Assembly (NCBI RefSeq): GCF_019175285.1
Contig: NC_056523.1
Span: forward strand, 186,757,894-186,821,893
From: Sceloporus undulatus
Taxonomy: Eukaryota; Chordata; Lepidosauria; Squamata; Phrynosomatidae
Length of the DNA: 64,000 nucleotides
Reading direction: 5' to 3'
Both the position numbers and the translations under genes were made by a program. The stretch's first letter is position 1, and every line of letters starts with the position of its first letter. Positions 1-11,179 of the stretch are shown in pieces. Under the pieces are notes generated by a model. That model was not told where the DNA came from. It ran no database searches and worked only from the letters and a program-made list of their open reading frames with translations.

Positions 1-843
1 AAAAATAAAAGCTTAAAACTCTACTGTACCCTAAGTGCGCACAGCAAGGCTTTGGCATCAGCCCTGAGAACAGTTCCTTTTGTGGGGATGATCATTAGCC
101 TCTGAGAAAAAGAGCATTGCTTTGCAGAGCGCAGAAGCAAATGCTTCCAACGAACGCAAAGAGGAGAGTTTTGTTGTAAATGATGGGAAGAATTTCCAGG
201 GTGGTTTTGCTTGAAGGGGCAACGAACGACAGTGGCTCTCCAGGGAACATGATAATCAAAGTGGAAGCCATTCTGGAGGATTTGGAGCATGACAGCCCCA
301 GACAAAATTATACAACCAGCAGGAGACTTTCCCAAGCCAACCTCTCTGAAGCTGCGAGGAAGACGCAATTAAACCCAAGAACAAAAGTTCTCTTTTGGCT
401 TATTCCAAAGATCACATGGATGTTGAGATTAGGTTTTGCCCTTTTTTCACCCAAAACCTTAAAGCCAAACTAAGATGAGCCAGGCTTTGACCGAAAGGGA
501 ATGAAAATCCAAACCAATCCATGTGTTCCCATTTTCCTGCTCAAGACTGGAATTTCAAATTCAAACCAATGTTCTGACTATGAAATGTATACTAAGACTT
601 TGAGAATATTAACAGTCAGAACATAGTAACTATTGAATTTGCCAAACGGCAAATAAGGGAATGAAATAGTAGGATGCTATTTAACAAGTATCAAATATTT
701 ATTTGCCAGAACTTTCATCCACAATCTGGAAAATTAATGGTTTGTTTGTTTGTTTTTAATTATTATTACAACTCCCAGAAGACTGCATGTATAAAATTTA
801 TTCGGTCATTTGGGCAGACAACTCCCAGAATTTCCCAGGAATT
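1..843. repeat. Low-copy segment, left part of first copy
   Basis: This stretch closely matches 25806-26590 in the same orientation with scattered substitutions and small indels. The homology resumes right of the L1 at 7853-7970 (matching 26591-26700) and at 8731-8835 (matching 26705-26835). It therefore looks like a segmental duplication older than the L1 insertion. No conserved reading frame is shared by the two copies, so I do not call a gene in it. It could also be an old dispersed repeat. Confidence 0.7.
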
Positions 844-1055
844 TGGACTTCCAGTGGTGATGGCCAAGTGTTATGTCACTAGAAGAAGGACTCATCATAG
901 CAACTATCAAGACAAGCCAAATAGGGGGTGAATTCCCCTATTCACACCTGTTCCGGGGAAGAATCGGGGTACAGAGCTCGAAGTAACAGGAAAGTAACAG
1001 GAAAGTAACAAAAGCTGTAAAAAAAAAGAATAAAAAGTCTAAAGAACAACAACAA

Positions 1056-1312
1056 CAACAACAATAATAATAATAATAATTTGTTTTATTTATATACCGC
1101 TATTCCAAAGATCATAGCGGTGAACAGCAAGTAAGCTAATTAACAGGTAAGCTAATTTGCCCCCAACAGTCTGGGTACTCATTTTAGCGACCTCGGAAGG
1201 ATGCAAGCCTGAGTCGAGCTTGGGCCCTTTTGCTGGTCTTGACCTCGCAACCTTGTGGTTTTGAGTGAATGGCTGCAGTACAGGCATTTAACCACTGCGC
1301 CACCAGGGCTCC
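1056..1312 (-). mobile_element. tRNA-derived SINE inside the L1 5' region
   Basis: Read on the minus strand it starts with a tRNA-like A box (TGGCGCAGTGGTTAAATG) and a degenerate B box near GGTTGCGAGGTC. It ends in a hairpin-forming TATATACCGC-type tail followed by ATT and GTT repeats (1056-1080 on the plus strand). A second copy of the family lies at 37518-37732. Confidence 0.75.
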
Positions 1313-1324
1313 TAGATAACGACG

Positions 1325-1615
1325 GAAGGAGGACTGGGGAGGGGATGACGGAATCCAGCTTAAAGAAACAACGGCCATAAAATTTGGGGGAAATTAAAAT
1401 TTTGGGGATAAACAAGAAAGAGTGCGATGGAAAGAGGACAGGGGAGGAGACAACGAAATTTAAACTTAAAATCCTAAGTGACAAGAAAGGAATCGGTGAA
1501 AAGAGGACGGGGGAGGAGACAACAAAGTTAAAACTGTAACAAATTATAATAATTATAAGTCAAGAAAGGGTGCTACGGAAAGAGGACGGGGAGGAGACAA
1601 TGGAGTAAAAGGGGG
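1325..1615 (+). repeat. Tandem monomers in the L1 5' region
   Basis: A GGAAAGAGGAC-GGGGAGGAGACAA-like unit recurs near 1325, 1411, 1484 and 1563. Spacing is roughly 73-86 bases, and the last three units begin with AAGAAAG. Diverged tandem monomers directly upstream of ORF1 resemble the promoter monomers known from rodent L1s. A promoter role here is inference. Confidence 0.65.
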
Positions 1616-2025
1616 AAAAACTCGATTTAAAAAAGTTTGGGGAAAGACAACTTACTTAAAAGAGAGAGTTACATGAAGAGAAAACTATAACTAAGGGGGA
1701 AAAAAAGAAATTCAAAATCAAAAATTTGAAATTTGAAAATTTTGGAAATTTGTGCTTTCCTTTCTTTTTTTCTCTTCTTGCTCATTTGAAATGTGAATGA
1801 GAATTGGATATTTGTGTGGGATTGCTTACTGTGAACAGAAAAATTTGAAACAATTAGTATTTTAGTTTATAAATTGTGAAATATTGGTGATATTAGCTCT
1901 CACTCCTTTTTTGCTAGTTGAAATTGAAATAGTAATTTTAGTAGACAGATTAATCAAACTAAAATCTGTTGGGCACAATATAGATTATATATAGATTTAT
2001 ATTTTGTTTCTGTGGCTTAAACAAA

Positions 2026-2770
2026 ATGTCCTCAGGTCCTAAGAAAGTGACTCAAGCTCCTCCTGTAACCCAGAGAAGAGACTCTGATGCTTCCACCTCC
2101 AAACCCCCAGGCTCTACTACCTTAATATGTTTGGAGCAATTTAAGCAATTTAAAGAGGAAATGTGTATGGAATTTAAGGAATCCAGGAAAGAAACCAAGG
2201 ATGACATCCAGAGAGAACTAAACTGTTTTGGTAAAAATATTAGAAAAAATTACAAATACTGTTTTGGGACTACAAGCAGAAACCAAAAAATTAAGTGTTA
2301 AAACAGAGGAATTAGAAGATATTACTAAAGAACTGAAAGATAAACAAAAAGGTATGGAAAATGAAGTATTATTACAATAAATTTGTTATAAAGAGAGATG
2401 CCTGAAATTGAGAGGAGTGCCAGAAGAAATAAAGGAGGATTTATACGATAGAATAAATATGGAATTGGCAAACTTTATAGATATAATAGAAGCGGGAGCA
2501 GCAGTAGATAAGATGTTCAGAATAAACTCGATTGTGGCGCAAGAAAAAACCCCACGTGATGTGGTGATATCTTTTATTGGAACGAAATGGCGAGATCAGA
2601 TCCTACAAAAAAGCTACGTATCTGAATTAATCATAGATGAAAACATGATCAAGATTTTTAAAGATATGCCAGTTGAGATTCTCAAAAAACGTCAAGATTA
2701 CAAATTTTTAACCCAAGAGTTGATGAAAAAGAAGATTTCCTATTCCTGGGACAGAACTGAAGGAATTTAA
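2026..2770 (+). pseudogene. L1 ORF1 remains (nucleic-acid-binding ORF1p)
   Basis: The start at 2026 opens a 91-residue frame with a serine/threonine/proline-rich N-terminus, then a lysine/glutamate-rich stretch likely to be coiled coil. A second frame at 2408-2770 carries the RRM-to-C-terminal part: RGVPEE near its start, PRDVVISF in the middle and a YSW-containing end, in the order typical of L1 ORF1p. The family's product binds L1 RNA as a trimer. Here the two parts are separated by an in-frame stop and a frameshift around 2300-2407, so no full protein is made. Confidence 0.8.
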
Positions 2771-4660
2771 GTGCTATACAAACAAAAAAGATACAGGATA
2801 AACTCAATACAAAAAGCAAAGGATTTCCTAAGGAAGATAAGATCTGAATGAGAAAAAATATCCTCAAGAAGAAAGACATATGATGACAAGAAGCTTAGAT
2901 TGTAAGCAAAGAGAAGAAGAAAAAGAAGACAATTTGAAGAAAACACAAGAAGGAAAAGATTCAGAACAAAGTGAAGAGAAAGAATTAACCTTTCCAGAAG
3001 AAGTTACTGGAGCTGGAATATAGTAACGCTATAAAACATATTAAAATAAAATCAATATCAATATGGAATTCAAAACAGGATCTTGGAATGTCAAGGGACT
3101 AAATTCAAAATTCAAACGTAGTAAAATATTTCATTACCTGACAAAAAAGAAATTAGATATTGTATGTTTACAGGAAATAAATATCAAACAGAAAGATACC
3201 AAATACTTAAAAAATACTAAACTGGGTCAAACCTTTGTCTCCACAAATGAAAAAAGGAAAAGCAGCATAGTAATATGTTAAAAACCAAATAACTGCCAAA
3301 GAGATATTTAAGGATAAAGAAGGACACTACCTTGGTGTTGAACTCAACCCAAATGACATCAAATATTTTCTGATAGGTATTTTCATACTCCAAATGAAAG
3401 GCAACATAAATTCTTTAAAAATTTAAACAAACAATGACGATACATAGAGTATGAAAATATAATTTTATTAAGAGACTGGAACGTGGTAATAGATCCACGT
3501 AAAGACAGATCCTGAAAGAAAAAAATAATGAAAAACCAAGGGAAACTACCTTCCTCATTCTTTGATCTCCAAGAGGAAATGTCACTATGTAATGTTTGGA
3601 GAAAACTGTTACCGGACAATCTAGGGCTTACTTTCTTTTCAGAAACACACAAATCCATTTCAAGGATTGATACGTTTCGTATATCTAATTCACTACTTCC
3701 TAAGATTAAAAATATGGATATCTTACCAAAGTTAGTGTCTGATCACAATTTGATTACAATGACTATGGAAAGTGGGGAAAAACAGTTCAATTGGAGACTA
3801 AATGACTATTTATTAAATAACAATGGACTGGTTGATAAAGCGAGTGGTCCTAAAAAACTATTTCAAAGTAAATTGCAATGATGATACATCTATGAAAACA
3901 ATATGGGATGCCAGTAAGGCTGTAATGAGAGGTTTTCTGATTCAAAAAGGAGTGAAGAAAAAAATAAATGGAATCAAGAACTGAGGAACATTGAAGGGGA
4001 AATTAAACAAATTGAAAGAAAATTAAGTAATGACCCCACCAGGGATAAGCTCGACAAACAATTAAAATTTTGGAAGAAACAACTAGACAAAGAAATAACT
4101 ATACAGGTGGCAAAAAAAAATGAAACTAGCGAAACAAAGACATTTTGAGACAGTAAACAAGTCTGGAAAATGGCTGACAAATAGACTGAGGAAGGAAAGA
4201 GACAAAAAAGCAACTACAGAAATAAAAATTAATGGATCGATGATCCAAACACAAGAAGAAATTATGAAGACCTTCCAAAACTTCTACTCAGATTTGTATA
4301 AGAGAGAGGGTATTTCACCACAAGAGATAACAGATTTCTTGGATAAACAAGAAATAAACAAAATATATTTAAATCAACAAACAATTCTGAATGCAGACTT
4401 TTCAGTTGAAGAAATTGCAGAAGTGATACAAAAAAATTAAAAATTAACAAAGCTCCAGGACCAGATGGATTCACAACGAATTATTATAAAAAATGTAGAG
4501 AAGAACTTAAGATACCTCTTCAAAAAAACGTTGAATATATTAGAAACAACGATTTACCTGAGTCATGGAAAAGTGCAAATATTACTCTAATACCAAAAGA
4601 AGGTAAAGACAACCGGGAAATGACAAATTACAGACCCATTTCTCTCTTCAATATTGACTA

Positions 4661-4990
4661 GAAAATCCTGGAGCAGAGCAGGGGAAGAGGAAAGATAATA
4701 AGTGAAGAGATAAAAGGTCGAAGAGAGAAGGACGAAGGGAGGAAGATAGGAAGAAAGAGGAAGTGTAAGAGATGTTAGAGGAAGGAATAAGGACAGGTAC
4801 TAAGTTGAGGGAATTGTAAGAAGAAAGGAAGAGGAAGGTCATCATCATCATTTGAAATAAGTTAAACAAATGGAACAACAAATTGTAAGATTGGATGTAG
4901 ATGTAAGGTTTGATAAGGTAACTCCCCCTGTTATGTTTGTTATGGTTTTATGATTGTATTGTTTTTAATTTTAATAAAAGCTGTTAAAAA
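4661..4990 (+). mobile_element. L1 3' end nested in L1 ORF2
   Basis: It is flanked by an 11-base repeat differing at one base (AATATTGACTA at 4650-4660, AATATCGACTA at 4991-5001). The insert is purine-rich and ends in a TAATAAAAGCTGTTAAAAA-like poly-A region. It is a 5'-truncated L1 insertion by target-primed reverse transcription. The same insertion is present in the second copy near 14390-14720. Confidence 0.8.
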
Positions 4991-5583
4991 AATATCGACT
5001 ACAAAATACTAACATCTATCCTGGCTGACAGACTAAAGAAAGTCATTGGCTTAAAGAATATATTAATTTGGACCAGACAGGATTCCTACCATTCCGAGAT
5101 CTGAAGGATAACATCAGGTTATTAATTAGCATTTTTGATTATTATGAAAAAATAATGAAAAAAATTGGCATTAGTATTCGCAAACGCCAAGAAAGCGTTT
5201 GACAACGTCAATTGGAAATTTATGATTGAAGTTCTCAAAAGAATGAATGTCGGTACAAAGTACATAAACTGGATTCAAGAAATTTATGCTCATCAGAGAG
5301 CTCAGTTGATAATAAATGGAAAGAAGACAAAAAGCACTGATATACATAAAGGAATGAGGCAAGGATGCCCCTTCTCACCATTCCTTTTCATAACAGTGAT
5401 GGAAGTGCTAGCTAATAATACCAGAGTAAATAAAGAAATTGTCGGAACAAAAATAAAAGGAACTGAATATAAGGGCTTTCGCCCACGACTTGGTTATCAT
5501 TCTGGAGGATCCTATCAATCAAATGGGAAAATTGTTTAAAACATTCAAGGAATTTGGTTGAGTCTCTGGCTTTAGAATAAATA

Positions 5584-5837
5584 CAGTGTTACCCCGGGAT
5601 ACGAATGCGCCGCCTTACGAAATTTCCGGGTTACGAAAAAATCCAATTGAAAAAAACTGTTCCGGGTTACGAAGGTTATTTCGGGTTACGAAAGAAATTT
5701 TAGTGCTTTTCGGCGCTTTTTCGCACCAAATCGCGGCTTTTCCCCATTAGCGCCTATGGGGTTTCGGCTTGCGAAAGCCTTTCGGGTTACGAAAGCGGCG
5801 GCGGAACGAATTATTTTCGTAACCCGGGGTAACACTG
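5584..5837. mobile_element. TA-flanked short DNA element, GTTACGAA family, copy 1
   Basis: A 254-base near-palindrome has inverted ends CAGTGTTACCCCGGG, flanked by TA at 5582-5583 and 5838-5839. TA duplication fits the Tc1/mariner/pogo superfamily. It has no coding capacity. The second genomic copy near 15267 reads straight through with a single TA, which gives the empty site. Relatives are at 20014-20256 and 46348-46601. Confidence 0.85.
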
Positions 5838-6687
5838 TAGAAGTAAAACTGCTTTACTTACAAAGAATCTCTCAAAGGGAGAACAAGAAATTGAACAGAT
5901 AACAAAATGCCAAATAAAGAAAAAACCCGAATACCTAGGAATATGGGTAACAAACAAAAATACTGAATTGTTTGAAAATAATTACAAGAAGATATGGGGA
6001 GAAATTTAAAAAGAATTATATAGGTGGTCCTAGCTGGAGCTATCAATTATGGGTAGGATTGAAACAATAAAAATGATGGTGCTGCCAAAAATTAATTATC
6101 TATTTCAAACAATTGCAATTTATATCAGCAACAACATGTTCAAAGAATGGCAAAGAGATATTCAGAATTTTATATGGAATAATAAAAAGGCCAGAATAGG
6201 ATGGAAAAATACGACATGACAAAGAGAAGAAGGAGAGGAGAAGTTCCAAATTTAGAACTGTACTATCAAGCAAACATTTTAAATTGGCTGACGGAATGGA
6301 AAAAACTTGAAAATTGGGACTTACCTAATTTAAAAACAGAAGGATTTAATAACAGATTCGGCAGGCACGCCTACATATGGTATGCGAAAGCAAAGGTTCA
6401 TGAAGACTTCCAGCAACATGTGATTAGAAAATCTTTATTAAAAACATGGGAAAAAATTTAAAAGGAAAATATATAGACAAGATCCCCTATGGACCTCAAC
6501 ACATGAAGCCTTTTTTTGGCAGATGGAAAGCGCTGGATAGATGGCTGAATTACGGTGATCTGCTCACTAAATCTAAAGATGGAGAATATCAACTGAAACC
6601 AGTTGAGCAACTAATACAATTAGATATAAGATGCACTGGTTTCTATATAGTCAGCTGAAAGAGTGCTTCAAAATGGACCTTAAATTG

Positions 6688-6893
6688 GTCTTAGGAAGAA
6701 TGAAGCTGAGAGAGTGAAAGGTATTTAAGTTGGGTTAGGGGAGGGAGGGAGGGAGGGATGGAGGATTAGGGATGACTGTGTATTTTGATAAGATGCTATG
6801 TTATATGTTATACATGTTATATGTTTTATGTTATGTTGGGTAAATGTTATTTGTTGTGTTTTGTAATAAAATTATTTTTTTAAAAAACAAAAC
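6688..6893 (+). mobile_element. Second nested L1 3' end
   Basis: It is bounded by a perfect 18-base duplication starting AAAATGGACC (6670-6687 and 6894-6911). The insert contains a GGGA repeat and ends in an AATAAAATTATTTTTTT stretch. It is a short 5'-truncated L1 insertion, also present in the second copy near 16050-16260. Confidence 0.8.
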
Positions 6894-8049
6894 AAAATGG
6901 ACCTTAAATTGAATGGGATAGGAGATGAAATTGAAGAATTCGATAAAATATTTCTAGGCAATGAATATAAAAGAACATCTAAATTATAAAAATTTTACAA
7001 AAATTAGGTCATGAACAAGACTTAATATTGGAAGCAATGACAAAATGGGCCTCAGATTGTGGAAATATTATTGATTTAGAAAGTTGGAAATACACTAGAG
7101 AAAAAAACTAAAAAGGTCACATTGTCACAAAATTTGAAGGAGAATTATTGGAAAATGGAAAACCAGTGGCATTTAACACCAAATAGATTGCCCCAAACTG
7201 AAAATCTTTTGGAAACAAATACACATAACAATTGAAAAAATGTTGAATATAAAATTTGAACTAAGACCTGAAATATATTTATTAAATATGCTAGACAAAG
7301 TTCCTCCAGAAATTGAAAGAAAATACTGATGAATACTACTTTATTTGATAACAATGGCAAGATTAGTAATTGCTCAATACTGGAAGAAAAATGACATACC
7401 AGACTTAGACGTGTGGTTACAAAAATTAATGGAAATAATAGAGATGGATAAACTTACAGCATACGTAAGACAAAAGGACAGTGACAGAGTAGAAAGAGGT
7501 TGATATTCAATACTGTTGTTTTGTAAATCAAGATGGTTATAAAGTTGAGGTTCATTAGTAGACTGAATGCTTTGGAAATATATATATATATTGGTTAATT
7601 AAGGTTAGCATATTCAATGACGTATGTAAATTTCAGATGAACTTAAAAGAAAGGGAACAGATTTATTGATATAAACAGACAATAAGGGAACAAAAATCTT
7701 AAGGGCTGGATATGGAAAGATGGAAGTAATTGGTAAAATGTTAATAAAGGGAACTATGTACTACAATAAGTGTGTAAACCCAGATAATAATTTGATGAAT
7801 CAAGATTTTATATTTTAAAAAAGGAAAAAATAATAATAAAAAAAATAATTTGCCAGGAATTCACTGGATGGTGGATTCTGGGAACTATAGCCCCCCGCCC
7901 CCAAGTGACTTTTCCAATCCCCACCCTTGCTCTTAGTTGACCTGAATCCAAATGCTGACCTCAAGAAGTAGTGGCCAAATTCAATAAATCAGAAGGACCC
8001 ATGGCATCCATTGTGAAGGTGTTGAAGCTGAGCTGGAAAGCCAAAAGCC

Positions 8050-8545
8050 CCCAAACCATGATCCCAGAAGACAGAACCTGTAATGCGTTGTATGTGGGGC
8101 TGCCTTTGAAAAGTGCTCAGAAACTTCAGTTGACCCAAAGAGCTGCAGCCAGGTTGTTAACTGGAGCTGCTAACAGGGAGCATACAACTCCCTTGTTGTA
8201 ACAGATCCATTGGCTGCTGATCTGTTTCTAGGCATAATTCAAAGTGCTGGTTTTGACCTATAAAGGCATATATGGCTTGGATCCAGGTTATTTGAAAGAC
8301 TGTCTCTCCCTTTACAAGCCCACTAGAGCACTTCTTAGAGCACCAGGAGGGGCCCTTCTCTCTGTCCCACCACCTTCTCTGGCTCATTTGATGGGAACAA
8401 AGGAAAGGGCCTTCTCAGTGGCTGCTCCCAGACTTTGGAACTTCATTCCCAGAGAGGTCATGATCCCTGTTCTCCTTTTGGCAACAGGTGAAAACATTTC
8501 TGTGTTGTCAGGCATTTTCAAACTGACAAAAGTTATAAATAATAA
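8050..8545 (+). mobile_element. L2 LINE ORF2 C-terminal fragment
   Basis: The translated pieces NALYVGLPLKSAQKLQL, then FKVLVLTYKGIYGLDPGYL, then ERAFSVAAPRLWNFIP follow the conserved end of L2-clade ORF2. An in-frame TAA near 8199 and a frame change split it. The related segment at 26705 lacks this stretch, so 7971-8730 is an insertion there or a deletion from that copy. I see nothing recognisable in 8546-8730. Confidence 0.8.
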
Positions 8546-9019
8546 CAACAATCCCTTTCGACACAATTCCACCACCATCAAAGCAAATCTTTCCATTTCC
8601 CACTACCTTATACACGCTTCAAGCAGGAGATTCAGAAAGAACTTAGAGAGAAGGGGGAAAGTACTGAGAACTAAGGCCATAAGACTCTCCCTTTTAGTGC
8701 CTTCCTCTCTTTAGGCAGGGAATGGAGTCAGGGAAAGGGAGTGGAAGAAATATGGCAGCAACTTCGCTGAGCTTGGTTCACCTCCATATGTATGCACTAT
8801 AACTTGCATCACCTTCAGCCAGCTCTGGCAAGTGGCCATGAGTCTCCAGAACTGTAATTTTAAAAATCTGGAGGCTGACAAGCTGGGAAACGTTGATGAA
8901 AGAAGGCTTCTGTTAATTTCTTCTTCAGGATCCTGTTGGAGCAAGTCACATACTCAGAGCTGTCCAGGGTCCTGAAATTCTGGCCTGTCACCAGTTGATT
9001 GTAACTACAGTATATGTGC

Positions 9020-9232
9020 TTTCAGGGCTGCAGAAATGAAGCAGTTTGACACCACTTTAACTGCCATGGCTTAATGCTATGCAATTATGGGATTTGTAGT
9101 TTGGTTGGGGCACCAGAGCTCTCTGTCAAGGAGGGCAACTCTCTCACAAAACTAAAAATCCCAGAATTCCATAGCATTGAGCCATGGCAGTTAAAGCGGT
9201 GTCAAACTGCTTTGTTTCAGCAGTGTGGCAGC
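9020..9232. mobile_element. Foldback element, TTTAACTGCCATGG family
   Basis: Its arms are inverted copies (GACACCACTTTAACTGCCA on the left and its reverse complement on the right) around a short centre. It is non-coding. It resembles other palindromic non-autonomous DNA elements in this window. Confidence 0.7.
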
Positions 9233-9237
9233 AGCTG

Positions 9238-9460
9238 AATTCACTGCTGACTTATGGTGACATTATGAAGTTCAGAGGGTTTTCTTAAGCAAAGAATACA
9301 GAGTTTGTCATGGTCTTCCTCTGAAATATAGCCTATAATACCTAGTATTCCTTGGTGGTTCTCCCATCCAAATGTTGACCAGCCCAGACCGTACTTTGTA
9401 CCTAAGATCAAACATGATCTGGTAACTTCTGCCTTCTTTTTCCTCCCACCCTGCATACTT
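9238..9460 (-). mobile_element. 5S-rRNA-derived SINE
   Basis: The reverse strand contains GATCTTAGGTACAAAG, TTTGGATGGGAGAACC and GGAATACTAGGTATTATAGG. These track the internal promoter half of 5S rRNA (TTGGATGGGAGACC, GAATACCGGGTGCTGTAGG). A Bov-B-like tail follows on the minus strand. A plus-strand relative is at 56310-56910. Confidence 0.75.
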
Positions 9461-9925
9461 CAGGGATTCTCTTGTTATCCCCCGAGGTCTTGTTTGTAGT
9501 CCAGACATGAATATGTCACAGATATTTCAGTATCCAAATTCATATCTAACATGAGAAAATAATCCATTGGTTTGATAATACATGTCTTACTCCCGTCATA
9601 TCCTTAGATATGACTCAGTGAGTAAATGGGTGAATGACAGAGAGACAGAGAGACTAAGGATGTAAAAATAATGAGGAATTTGTAGACGATGTGATCACAA
9701 TGACATGAATGATAGTCCTTAAATACTGGAAAAGGAACCCGAACTCACCTGCTAGCTAGAACAACAGTGCACAGCTTTTCTGACTGTGAGGGATGCAGTC
9801 AAAAGTATTCTGGCCAGGTAGGGAAGGCATGACACAAGCCACATGGTCAGAAAGAGGAGGTGCCAACCTGCAAGAGATACCCCTCCATACCATCTGAACT
9901 GAGAACAAAAACAGAAAAATGCAGG
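9461..9925. other. Stretch without recognised feature
   Basis: No gene or clear repeat was seen. Confidence 0.4.
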
Positions 9926-10070
9926 CCTATGACTAACATCTTCAATTTTTTTCTCCAGTACGGTTTTTAAAACTTTGCTTGATGAAGAAGCCAGTGGAGC
10001 GTTGAAAGCTTGCAACATGTATATTGTGCATTTTGGTGGGCCCAATAAAAGTATCACTGTTTGGTGGATT
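9926..10070 (+). mobile_element. Penelope-like repeat tail, type GAAAGCTTGCAAC
   Basis: It contains TTGATGAAGAAGCCAGTGG, then TTGAAAGCTTGCAACATG and a CCCAATAAAAGTATCA end. The same module occurs at 52866-52960 (minus) and 54556-54716 (plus). The spacing resembles a degenerate hammerhead ribozyme core (CUGAUGA, stem, GAAA). Assignment to Penelope-like elements is inference. Confidence 0.5.
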
Positions 10071-10555
10071 TGGGGTGTTATTGGATATGCTCCATATTCG
10101 GTATAGCTATGTAAGTGGTCCCCCAATGCACCTGAACAGCCAGCACCAGGTGAAGGAGGTCTGTTCAGCTGGCAAGTGAGGCAAAAGGGGGATAACACTT
10201 TCATCTCCTTCCCACCAGTAAGTGAAGCAACATCAACTAAAAGCAGGAATCTTGACACATTAACTGGGGAGTTAGTCTCATTAACTGCAGAGCCGAAACA
10301 TCCTCCTGGCACCCCAACCAGCACCTGAGCAGACCTCCTTCACCCAATCCAACTTCTGGCTATCAAGGTGAGCTGGAAGGTGAACAGACCAGGAGACGTT
10401 ATAAGTTATACATATGTAACTAAATTGTCAATGTAGTATATAAGTGGTTATTTAAAGTTATCTTAGCATTCCTTCATATGGAACAAAGGAGTCATTTTTA
10501 TGTACATGGCATAAGAAAAGGATAGCAATAAATCTCAAAATCAATAAATATTTTT
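10071..10555. other. Stretch without recognised feature
   Basis: No open frame with recognisable homology and no clear repeat was seen. Confidence 0.4.
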
Positions 10556-11110
10556 AAAACTTATTTATTATTATTTATTTATTAGTTACATTTATATCCT
10601 GTCTTCCATCAGTGAGCTCAGGTGGCATGCGTAGCTTTCCCACTCCTTACTTAAACCTCACAACAAACTATAAGGGAGCCAGGCTGAGAATGTAACTGGT
10701 CCAAAGACTACCCAATTGAGTACCATAGTACAGGTGGAGTCTCCTATAACCAAAGTGTTTGGGACCAGAAGTTTTTGGGAGTTTGGGGTTTTTTTCCAGA
10801 TTTTGGAATATTCCCATATACATAATGAGATATCTTGGAGATGGGATCCAAGTCCAAACTCAAAATTCATTTACGTTTCATATACACCTTATACACATAG
10901 TCTAAAGGTAATTTTATAAACAACATTTCTTTAATAATGGTGTCCATGGAAAAAAAAGTTTGTGTACACTGAACCATCAGAAACCAAAGGTGTCACCATC
11001 TCAACCAGAAATATGGACAATTTTAGATTTTGGAGTATTTCAGATTTCAGAATTCTGAATAAGGGACATGTATAAGTGGGGAGTTGAACCTGGATCTTCC
11101 CCCAAAGCAA
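10556..11110 (-). mobile_element. tRNA-related SINE split by a TA-flanked element
   Basis: The left part (10556-10730) has the TTTATATCCTGTCTTCC, CCTCACAACAAACTATAAGG and GGTCCAAAGACTACCC blocks of a common reptilian SINE. The right part resumes at 11071 with GTGGGGAGTTGAACCTGG, the next block. The 340-base element at 10731-11070 lies between them. Confidence 0.65.
10731..11070. mobile_element. pogo/Tigger-like short element
   Basis: Flanking TA dinucleotides are at 10729-10730 and 11071-11072. The body has GCTTGGGACCAGAAG-type and ATATACATAATGAGATATC blocks shared with copies at 30961-31692 and 38735-39049. It is non-coding and lies immediately 3' of the olfactory receptor. Confidence 0.75.
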
Positions 11111-11179
11111 TTAGCAATTACATCCTACACACTCGTCTTCTTGATGGCCAGATTTGGGGTTTTAGTTTCCCAAGTCAGC

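Larger units (their letters stand above)
3063..7500 (+). pseudogene. L1 ORF2 remains (endonuclease, reverse transcriptase)
   Basis: The endonuclease N-terminus starts at 3063 (SWNVKGLNS, then LDIVCLQEI). Reverse transcriptase motifs lie at 5165-5540, with KAFDNV and GMRQGCPFSP recognisable. The C-terminal part reaches about 7500 (IEMDKLTAYVRQK). Motif A reads FANAK where active L1s have an aspartate (DAEK), and the FADD box reads FAHD in a shifted frame, so both catalytic aspartate positions are altered. Several frameshifts and stops and three insertions interrupt it. The family nicks DNA and reverse-transcribes its RNA; this copy cannot. Confidence 0.85.
844..7852 (+). mobile_element. Near full-length L1 LINE with nested insertions, broken
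   Basis: Parts in order: a 5' region with tandem monomers (844-2025), ORF1 remains (2026-2770), ORF2 remains (3063 to about 7500), a 3' UTR, and an A/TAA-rich tail at 7806-7848. The 9-base direct repeat CCAGGAATT flanks it (835-843 and 7853-7861). The related segment at 26574-26610 has a single copy of this site and no L1, which confirms an insertion. Four later insertions sit inside: a SINE (1056-1312), an L1 3' end (4661-4990), a TA-flanked element (5584-5837) and another L1 3' end (6688-6893). Both frames are split by frameshifts and stops, so it cannot mobilise itself. Confidence 0.9.

Noticed and set aside
21-368. Minus-strand frame present in both related segments (21-368 and 25835-26176)
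   Set aside because: The two translations diverge by frameshifts and not by conservative substitutions, so coding constraint is not supported.
7971-8714. Plus-strand frames taken at first for a host gene
   Set aside because: They match the conserved C-terminus of L2 ORF2.
9752-10324. 190-codon minus-strand frame
   Set aside because: It crosses a dispersed repeat tail, shows no domain, and is broken in the second copy.
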